Part shown: positions 58,194-64,000 of the stretch, one piece after another | Layout of the letters: each line of letters opens with the position of its first letter | Position numbering within the stretch: position 1 is the first letter of the stretch | DNA from: Paenibacillus sp. J23TS9 | Lineage (GTDB): Bacteria; Bacillota; Bacilli; Paenibacillales; Paenibacillaceae | Length of the DNA: 64,000 bases | Direction: 5' to 3' | Assembly (NCBI RefSeq): GCF_018403225.1 | Contig: NZ_BOSG01000005.1 | Location: 248,001-312,000, forward strand | Made by a program: the position numbers and the translations under genes | The notes under the pieces: model-generated | What the model was told of the DNA's origin: nothing | The model's database searches: none | The model's input: the letters and a program-made list of their open reading frames with translations, nothing else

Positions 58194-58653
58194 AGCCGAG
58201 TATTTTCAGCATGGCATTGATCATGCCAGAATGAGAGCTTTCGTGGCTAATGTTCATGATTAATATTTCGCCGACGGTCTCTGCCTTGGCAAAATTATCC
58301 TTCACAGCCAGGGGCTCATGAAGCTTGCCGCCGAAAGTGTCTTCAATCAGCTTGCACTGCTGGGTCAGCTCCTGAATTAGCGAATCCCAAGCCGGAGGCT
58401 CCCCTGTCCAGTCTGCAGGTTTGGTGCCGGATGCGAAAAATGTTTTGTAGTTTTCCGGAATGGCGGATTCTTTCCCCGCAAACTGGAACACGATGATATC
58501 CGTTATCGTCAGCAGATGCCCGAGCTGCCAGTGAATGCTGTTGCTGAATCCCTCTGGAATCACATTGCGTTTTTCCTCGGGAAGCTTTTCAACCTTTTGG
58601 ATGATGCTGCTTCGCGTACGCAGCATGAGTCCGAATACATAAGAGTCTCTCAC
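58192..58653 (-). CDS. DinB-family protein
   Basis: This 153-residue four-helix bundle protein has the metal-binding histidines in HWQLGH (about 41-46) and HESSHSG (about 135-141). DinB proteins include thiol S-transferases that use bacillithiol, which is plausible in a Firmicute but not shown. AAGGAGGAAATAAAGTG-type leader precedes the start. Confidence 0.83.
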   Translation of the reverse strand: MRDSYVFGLMLRTRSSIIQKVEKLPEEKRNVIPEGFSNSIHWQLGHLLTITDIIVFQFAGKESAIPENYKTFFASGTKPADWTGEPPAWDSLIQELTQQCKLIEDTFGGKLHEPLAVKDNFAKAETVGEILIMNISHESSHSGMINAMLKILG

Positions 58654-58781
58654 TTTATTTCCTCCTTACAATATGTAACCTTCATTCAATTTTACAGTAT
58701 GGTGGCTGAAGGAGCAAATCTCGCTTCGCTATATGAACCGCACTTCATTTTTAATCGATTCGTAAGGAATGGTGATATCGC

Positions 58782-59153
58782 TTGGATAAAAAGAATAACA
58801 TTTACATGTTGTTGTTTTATGGATTGTTAATCATTGTCGTGATTTATTTGCTGAATATGAATGTTCAGTCGCCAATGAAGCTGCAGACAGGAACCTACAT
58901 TACCGGAGGCAGTCTGGATGTTCGGACCAGCGGAACCAATATGCAGAGCTTTCCCAATCAAATGGACGTGAAAACCGACCTGAACGGAGGGGGCGTCTAT
59001 CTTGGCGGCAGCCGTTTCGCTGTCATTGACAGTAACATGAACTCTGACACTTACGGTACGATCCTGATCTACGAATACGACGAAAAGACCCAGAAGCTGA
59101 ATTATCTTACCACCGATAATTATGTCGCCCGCATGCATCAAAAGACGGAATAA
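58782..59153 (+). CDS. Membrane-anchored small protein, unknown
   Basis: This 123-residue protein has one N-terminal span (IYMLLFYGLLIIVVIYLLNM, about 7-26) and an outer domain rich in Gly and beta strands (LNGGGVYLGGSRFAVIDSNM, about 67-86). No known domain recognised. TTG 58782 is the start, with AAGGAATGGTGA upstream. It precedes gpmA by 76 bases. Confidence 0.72.
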   Translation: MDKKNNIYMLLFYGLLIIVVIYLLNMNVQSPMKLQTGTYITGGSLDVRTSGTNMQSFPNQMDVKTDLNGGGVYLGGSRFAVIDSNMNSDTYGTILIYEYDEKTQKLNYLTTDNYVARMHQKTE

Positions 59154-59229
59154 AGGTTAAAAAAATAAGATAGGCAAAGAATAGACCATGCAGTTTACGC
59201 CGCCATGGCAGTGAGGAGGGTTGAAATCG

Positions 59230-59979
59230 ATGTTTAAAGTAGTGCTGGTAAGACACGGCGAAAGCATATGGAATCAGGAAAACCGTTTTACAGGCTGGAC
59301 AGATGTCGATTTAACGGAAAAGGGTGTCCGAGAAGCGATTAAAGCAGGAGAACTGCTTAAAAAGGTACCGTACGAGATTGATATTGCGTTTACGTCAGTC
59401 CTGAAAAGGGCAATCAAGACGCTGAACTATATACTTGACGTCAATGATCTTCTCTGGATTCCCATTCATAAAAGCTGGAAGCTGAATGAGCGCCATTACG
59501 GAGCGCTTCAAGGGCTGAACAAGCAGGAAACAGCCGAAAAATATGGGGCTGAACAGGTTCAGCTATGGCGCAGAAGCTATGATGTACCGCCATTGCAAAT
59601 TACTGCCGAGGATGACCGGTATCCGCAAAAGGACAAACGATACGGCCGGTTGACCGAGCAGGAGATTCCGCTGGGCGAAAGCCTCAAGGACACCATCGCT
59701 AGGGTTGTTCCATATTGGGAGGCGGAGATTGTACCCCAGATCAAGGCAGGCAAAAAGGTGCTGGTTGTAGCGCATGGCAACAGTCTCCGCGCACTGATGA
59801 AGGTGCTTGAGAATATCAGTAATGAAGATATTTTGGATTTGAACATTCCGACCGCCGTGCCGATACTGTATGAGCTGGACGAGAACCTTAAGCCGCTGAA
59901 CCGCCATTTTCTGGGGGACGAGGAACGGGTGCAGGAAAAGATCGATGTGGTTGCCAACCCGTCAAAAATTATGGAGTAG
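59230..59979 (+). CDS. gpmA: 2,3-bisphosphoglycerate-dependent phosphoglycerate mutase
   Basis: This 249-residue glycolytic enzyme interconverts 3- and 2-phosphoglycerate. The phosphohistidine motif [20 protein letters not shown] starts near residue 7; [13 protein letters not shown] (about 85-97) and [12 protein letters not shown] (about 178-189) complete the active site. ATG 59230 is preferred over TTG 59221, which is too close to GAGGAGG. Length equals the E. coli enzyme. Confidence 0.95.
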   Translation: MFKVVLVRHGESIWNQENRFTGWTDVDLTEKGVREAIKAGELLKKVPYEIDIAFTSVLKRAIKTLNYILDVNDLLWIPIHKSWKLNERHYGALQGLNKQETAEKYGAEQVQLWRRSYDVPPLQITAEDDRYPQKDKRYGRLTEQEIPLGESLKDTIARVVPYWEAEIVPQIKAGKKVLVVAHGNSLRALMKVLENISNEDILDLNIPTAVPILYELDENLKPLNRHFLGDEERVQEKIDVVANPSKIME

Positions 59980-60092
59980 CACATATTCATGGAGGGGTTC
60001 CTTTGCGCGAGGTGACTCCTCCTGTGTTTTTGTGGTAGGGTATATAATACCAGTACTGCTGAAACACCAACTCAGGAAAGAAGGGAACAGCT

Positions 60093-60437
60093 TTGCCTTT
60101 TGTCAGATTTACGGGATTTGAAAAAAACGTGGTGGAAACTGTCGCACCCGCGATTGTCGAGGATTTGGCGGCTATTGCCAACATTCCGCAGGAAATTGTA
60201 AAAATCGAGCTCTTGCATGTGGAAAAAATCACAAACAGTCCGCAGTCCGTTGAGATTTTCATGTTTCCGAGAGAGCAGGAGAAGCATGACGCCATTGCTA
60301 AAATGATAGACGGACACCTGAAGAGCCAGGGCTTCACACGAACTCATATTTTTTATATTCTGCTGCAGCCATCGCTGTACTATAAAGAAGGACTGCCCCT
60401 GAACGAGATTCCGAGAAAAACGGTCCATGAGGCCTGA
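60093..60437 (+). CDS. DUF1904-family protein
   Basis: This 114-residue protein (PFVRFTGFEK at the start, FYILLQPSLYYKEGLPL near the end) matches DUF1904, related to the small tautomerase-like fold. Function is unknown. It starts at TTG 60093 behind GAAAGAAGGGA. Confidence 0.8.
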   Translation: MPFVRFTGFEKNVVETVAPAIVEDLAAIANIPQEIVKIELLHVEKITNSPQSVEIFMFPREQEKHDAIAKMIDGHLKSQGFTRTHIFYILLQPSLYYKEGLPLNEIPRKTVHEA

Positions 60438-60470
60438 GCAGATATTTGTAAATAAATCTCTGTAAAGGAA

Positions 60471-60499
60471 TTGGAATATTAGTGAATTACCGCTATAAT
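60471..60499 (+). promoter_or_regulatory. Sigma-A promoter of ppaC
   Basis: TTGGAA (60471-60476), a 17-base spacer and TATAAT (60494-60499) lie 67 bases upstream of the ppaC ATG. Confidence 0.75.
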
Positions 60500-60566
60500 C
60501 GAATGTAGACCAAGACATTTCTGGAATGTCTGTACTTTATAAATGGATAAGGAGCAATGAAAACTC

Positions 60567-61496
60567 ATGGCTAAAACTTTGATTTTCGGGCATAAAAATC
60601 CGGATACGGACACAATTACTTCAGCTATTGTATACTCCTATTTGAAAAACCAGCTCGGGTTGGAGACGGAAGCCGTCCGTCTGGGCAATGTAAACGGTGA
60701 AACTCAATACGCGCTGGATACCTTCAAGGTTGAAGCTCCCCGTCTAGTTGAGAAAGTGGCAGGCGAAGCCAGTGAAGTGATCCTCGTTGACCATAACGAG
60801 CGCCAGCAAAGCGCTGATGACATCGATCAGGTTCGCGTCACGGAGGTTATTGACCATCACCGCATCGCGAATTTTGAGACTGCCCACCCACTTTACTATC
60901 GCGCTGAGCCTGTTGGCTGCACAGCGACTATCCTGAACAAGCTGTTCAAAGAAAAGAATGTTGCCGTTCCCAAGGAAATCGCTGGATTGATGGTATCGGC
61001 AATTATCTCGGATACGCTTCTTCTCAAATCCCCAACCTGCACGGACGAGGATGTAGCTGCTGCACGCGAGCTGGCCGATATCGCCGGTGTAAGCCTGGAG
61101 ACTTACGGTCTTGAAATGCTGAAGGCAGGTGCAGACGTAAGCAGCAAAACGGTAGCAGAGCTTATTTCCCTGGATGCCAAGGAATTCCAAATGGGCAGCC
61201 ACAAAGTAGAAATCGCTCAAGTAAACGCGGTGGACGTAAATGATGTACTGAACCGCCAAACGGAGCTGGAAGACGCTCTGAATAACATCATCAGCCAAAA
61301 AGGTCTGGATCTGTTCGTGTTCGTCGTAACGGACATCCTGAACAACGATTCAGTAGCCTTGGCTCTTGGTAATGCTGCTTCTTCCGTAGAGACTGCATAT
61401 CAGGTGAAGCTGGAAAACAACAAAGCCGTGCTCAAAGGCGTTGTTTCCCGCAAATCGCAAATTGTACCGGTTCTGACCGAAACACTGAGCAAATAA
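60567..61496 (+). CDS. ppaC: Manganese-dependent inorganic pyrophosphatase
   Basis: This 309-residue family II (DHH) enzyme hydrolyses pyrophosphate. Metal ligands are in FGHKNPDTD (about 7-15), LVDHNE (about 74-79) and the DHH motif VIDHHRIAN (about 95-103). The DHHA2 domain carries the substrate-binding basic residues, including SRKSQ near 297. Length and motifs match B. subtilis PpaC. Confidence 0.96.
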   Translation: MAKTLIFGHKNPDTDTITSAIVYSYLKNQLGLETEAVRLGNVNGETQYALDTFKVEAPRLVEKVAGEASEVILVDHNERQQSADDIDQVRVTEVIDHHRIANFETAHPLYYRAEPVGCTATILNKLFKEKNVAVPKEIAGLMVSAIISDTLLLKSPTCTDEDVAAARELADIAGVSLETYGLEMLKAGADVSSKTVAELISLDAKEFQMGSHKVEIAQVNAVDVNDVLNRQTELEDALNNIISQKGLDLFVFVVTDILNNDSVALALGNAASSVETAYQVKLENNKAVLKGVVSRKSQIVPVLTETLSK

Positions 61497-61513
61497 TATA
61501 CGATTGAATATAG

Positions 61514-61558
61514 AACAGGCGTTTGACTCCTTAACGGGTCAAGTGCCTGTTTGTTTTC
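61514..61558 (+). terminator. ppaC terminator
   Basis: AACAGGCGTTTGAC / GTCAAGTGCCTGTT (two imperfect pairs) is followed by TGTTTTC, 17 bases after the ppaC stop. Confidence 0.85.
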
Positions 61559-61585
61559 TAAGATCTATGCCCCGTATAAACAGTG

Positions 61586-61612
61586 AAAAACCTGTTCATG
61601 ACTGAACAGGTT
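61586..61612 (-). terminator. Terminator of the acidic small protein gene
   Basis: A perfect 10-bp stem AACCTGTTCA / TGAACAGGTT with a TGAC loop is followed on the minus strand by TTTTT. Confidence 0.8.
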
Positions 61613-61657
61613 GGGTTTGTAAAAGTCTGTAGTTCTGGGAGAAGGGATTTGGAACCA

Positions 61658-61822
61658 TTATTGCTCGGGATCTTCGTCTTCCTCTGAATCTTCTTCTTCG
61701 GATTCAGCCTCAGCTTCTTCAGCTTCCTCGTCTTCCTCGTCTTCGCTTTCCTCGATGTCTTCGATTTGAGATTCTTGTGCCTCTTCTTCAGACAACTGCA
61801 GTTCGTTTTCGAAATTTTCCAT
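61658..61822 (-). CDS. Very acidic 54-residue protein
   Basis: The protein is more than half Glu and Asp after residue 12, with no basic residue, and is probably disordered. ATG 61822 follows TTGGAGGGATTAAAC. The terminator 46 bases downstream supports a real transcript. Simple composition makes homology unreliable; function unknown. Confidence 0.6.
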   Translation of the reverse strand: MENFENELQLSEEEAQESQIEDIEESEDEEDEEAEEAEAESEEEDSEEDEDPEQ

Positions 61823-61985
61823 GTTTAATCCCTCCAATTTATACACCTATTCATAAGTGCAATATCAATATATCACTTGTCTATGAAAACGTTTGTCATA
61901 ATATGAGACCGCTATCACTTTATTTTCTTTAATATTTCGGCAAAAAACGGGTTGTCCTGCAAAGCTGTCGAATGTTCATTTTTTC

Positions 61986-62015
61986 TTGACGAGGAGGGTA
62001 CCGTAAAGTTATAAT
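61986..62015 (+). promoter_or_regulatory. Sigma-A promoter of the tetR-MFS pair
   Basis: TTGACG (61986-61991), an 18-base spacer and TATAAT (62010-62015). Confidence 0.75.
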
Positions 62016-62021
62016 TCGATA

Positions 62022-62057
62022 AAACTATATAGTTTAGTTGCAAAACCGTATAGTTTT
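62022..62057 (+). promoter_or_regulatory. TetR-type operator pair
   Basis: A perfect palindrome AAACTATATAGTTT (62022-62035) covers the expected transcription start. A second near-palindrome AAAACCGTATAGTTTT follows at 62042-62057. This is where an autorepressor would bind. Confidence 0.65.
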
Positions 62058-62096
62058 CAGGGGTGTTGAAATTCCAAGAGGAAGTGAATAAGCGCC

Positions 62097-62993
62097 ATGT
62101 CCAATGACCGTAAACAGGAAATTATGGATGCAGCCATCCATGTTTTCTCCCGCAAGGGCTTTAACGGTTCCACCATGCAGGATATCGCCGAGGGTTGCGG
62201 TATGTCCAAAGCAACGCTGTACCAGCACTATAAATCCAAGGATCAGCTGCTGCTGTCTATTTTCCATATGATTAATGACAGGCTTTATGTCAAACTGCAG
62301 GCCATGATGAAACAAGGGGATGTAAATTCGGCAGACAGTCTGAGGCATCAGATTGAGCTTCAGCTTCAGGACTCTCTGGCTCACCGCGATTTGATCCGGA
62401 TGCTGATCACGGAAAACCCGAATTCATACACAGAGGAAGTTCTCAAGGCATCGGGTGCCTTACGTGGCAGAATGATCCGCCATTTCGAGCAGATGTTCAA
62501 AACGGTCTATGGCCCACGCATTGAACCCTTTGCAGTGGATTTGGTATTCTCCATGTTTTCACTGCTGGAGCAGTACAGTGTACTGATGGTCCTGGAAAAT
62601 GTGGCGATCGGCGTGAGCGAGCTGTCCCTTTATATTTTAAAGCTGCTGGATTATATGGCGAATGGGCTGATGAAGGAAGATGGCGTAAAACCGATTCTCG
62701 GCGAGCATAACTATCCCGAATATCTGAGATCCGAAATGCCGGAGCCTGAGACGGACAGTGTGGAAGGACTCATATGCCGGATGTACCGCAGCGCGGATTT
62801 GCTGGGGAAATCCGGAAAAGAGGAGCAGGATGTCCGTGACTCGATTCTGATGCTGGATAATGAGCTGAAAAGCCAATCACCACGAAGAATTATTGTACAG
62901 GGGATGCTCCATAATTTGCTTTTGATCCAGGAACTGTCGGAGCTTGCCGGCCGATTGGCCGCACTTCCGAAGATCAAGAGCTATCTAGCTTAG
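62097..62993 (+). CDS. TetR-family transcriptional regulator, long form
   Basis: This 298-residue regulator has a TetR helix-turn-helix (MQDIAEGCGMSKATLYQHYK, about 25-44) and a ligand domain. It is ~100 residues longer than usual; the extra C-terminal segment (about 200-298) is helical and of unknown role. The promoter and operators upstream imply autorepression, and the MFS gene 20 bases downstream is probably its target. Confidence 0.9.
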   Translation: MSNDRKQEIMDAAIHVFSRKGFNGSTMQDIAEGCGMSKATLYQHYKSKDQLLLSIFHMINDRLYVKLQAMMKQGDVNSADSLRHQIELQLQDSLAHRDLIRMLITENPNSYTEEVLKASGALRGRMIRHFEQMFKTVYGPRIEPFAVDLVFSMFSLLEQYSVLMVLENVAIGVSELSLYILKLLDYMANGLMKEDGVKPILGEHNYPEYLRSEMPEPETDSVEGLICRMYRSADLLGKSGKEEQDVRDSILMLDNELKSQSPRRIIVQGMLHNLLLIQELSELAGRLAALPKIKSYLA

Positions 62994-63013
62994 AAAAGGA
63001 GAACTATCGATTC

Positions 63014-64000
63014 ATGTCATCAAGTACAAAACCAAACAAATCTCTTATTGTATTAATGGTCAATATGTTTATAGCCATGCTGGGCATCGGACTCGTCATT
63101 CCGATTCTGCCCAAGCTGCTTGAAGATTTTAACGCAGGAGGCACAGCGGCAGGTTATCTGATTGCAGCCTCTGGCCTGACACAGTTTCTGTTTTCTCCGC
63201 TTGCAGGTGAATGGTCGGATAAGTACGGCCGCAAACGGATGATTGTTCTAGGGCTCTTGCTGTTCACGCTCTCTCAATTTTTATTTGCCATCGCAAATGT
63301 GATGTGGATGCTGTACATATCCCGCTTCCTTGGGGGCATCGGCGCAGCCATGATGGTTCCGGCGATGATGGCCTATGTAGCTGACAGCACAACGGAAGAT
63401 ACACGCGGTAAAGGTCTCGGCATGCTGGGGGCCGCGATGTCGCTTGGATTTGTTATCGGGCCGGGCATTGGCGGATTCCTTGCGGATTTTGGACTTCGTG
63501 CACCATTTTACATTTCAGCTCTGATTGCGGCGATTGCCACCGTCCTGTCCTTTTTTATGCTGAAAGAAACCTTGTCTGAAGAGCGCCTGCAGGCGGCAAG
63601 ACAATCACAGCAAAAGCGGGAAAGCATCGTCAAGCAGCTGATCACTTCCGTTAAAGCACCTTATTTTATCTATCTGATTCTCGTGTTTACCCTGACCTTT
63701 GGCCTTGTCAATTTTGAAGCGGTGTTCAGCCTGTACGTCGACAACAAGTATGCTTACACCACCAAGGAAATTTCTATCATGATTACGGTTGGAGCGCTTG
63801 TGGGCGTTGTCATTCAAGGAGCGTTTATCAATAAGCTGCTTCATCGTTTTGGTGAGAACAAGCTGATTAATGTTTCCTTCCTGATCTCGGCTATTGCTAT
63901 GGTGTTGATGCTGCTCTCGGGCAATTTCTGGTACAATTTGCTGCTGATCCTGATATTCTTCACCTTCACTTCCATTATGAGACCGGCGATCAATACGGTT
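63014..64000 (+). CDS. MFS drug efflux transporter, 3'-truncated by window edge
   Basis: The frame from ATG 63014 stays open for 329 codons to the window edge. It has at least nine hydrophobic spans and the MFS motif A GEWSDKYGRKR (about 68-78), plus the motif-C-like GAAMSLGFVIGPGIGGFLAD (about 138-157) of drug/proton antiporters such as TetA, Bmr and NorA. AAAAGGAG upstream supports the start. Co-expression with the TetR gene suggests drug-inducible efflux; the substrate is unknown. Confidence 0.9.
   Translation, partial: MSSSTKPNKSLIVLMVNMFIAMLGIGLVIPILPKLLEDFNAGGTAAGYLIAASGLTQFLFSPLAGEWSDKYGRKRMIVLGLLLFTLSQFLFAIANVMWMLYISRFLGGIGAAMMVPAMMAYVADSTTEDTRGKGLGMLGAAMSLGFVIGPGIGGFLADFGLRAPFYISALIAAIATVLSFFMLKETLSEERLQAARQSQQKRESIVKQLITSVKAPYFIYLILVFTLTFGLVNFEAVFSLYVDNKYAYTTKEISIMITVGALVGVVIQGAFINKLLHRFGENKLINVSFLISAIAMVLMLLSGNFWYNLLLILIFFTFTSIMRPAINTV

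Overview
The window looks like chromosome of a spore-forming Firmicute, most likely Paenibacillus or a close relative. The evidence is gene content: gerE, a complete sigY-yxlCDEFG-type operon, a YhcN/YlaJ-type spore lipoprotein, a YheC/YheD coat-associated ATP-grasp protein, two CgeB-type proteins, strong AGGAGG ribosome sites, many TTG/GTG starts, and roughly balanced base composition. No rRNA, tRNA, CRISPR array, complete insertion sequence or prophage was seen.

Layout. 1-1976: end of an ECF-type transporter operon (double ATPase plus EcfT). 2005-3087: YheC/D-type gene on the minus strand. 3373-32303: the centrepiece, a ~29 kb locus holding about ten glycosyltransferases, nucleotide-sugar enzymes, two CgeB-like proteins, several small structural-looking proteins, and a giant protein of ~1,820 residues built from ~155 decapeptide repeats. 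The resemblance to Bacillus cge/sps functions, sigma-K-like promoter elements and nearby sporulation genes point to a spore-surface glycoprotein or crust assembly locus. 32486-34204: two sporulation-type membrane/lipoproteins, the second behind a textbook sigma-G promoter. 34354-37135: murR/rpiR-nagB-nagA amino-sugar catabolism. 37357-41412: efeO-efeB-efeU ferrous iron uptake behind a Fur box. 41653-48946: LacI regulator, sugar ABC transporter, GH4 glycosidase and a secreted beta-helix enzyme. 49156-52900: gerE with its sigma-K-like promoter, then a small decaying island holding a second, nonsense-mutated copy of gerE and fragments of other genes. 52949-54788: small accessory genes and a palindromic intergenic repeat. 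54918-58104: sigY operon. 58192-61822: DinB-like protein, gpmA, DUF1904, ppaC and small proteins. 61986-64000: self-regulated TetR-MFS efflux pair, cut by the window edge.

How the main locus may work (inference). A trio of enzymes (FnlC/WbvD-, FnlA/WbvB- and RmlD/WbvR-like) would make a UDP-2-acetamido-2,6-dideoxy-L-hexose from UDP-GlcNAc, and an SpsI-like nucleotidyltransferase would supply an activated hexose. The glycosyltransferases would build the glycan, and the giant repeat protein and the lysine-free small surface protein could be scaffold or acceptor. An unusual recurring feature is that many of these proteins carry Arg/Lys-rich tails, often followed by Gly-Tyr spaced repeats (GYxxGYxxG), and a separate 118-residue protein consists almost entirely of those two elements. 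This suggests a shared docking tag that gathers the machinery on the forming spore. Several parts of the locus (a 12-G tract in a ribosome binding site, five 24-bp repeats, five-plus 360-bp repeats) look prone to slippage or recombination and could generate surface variation.
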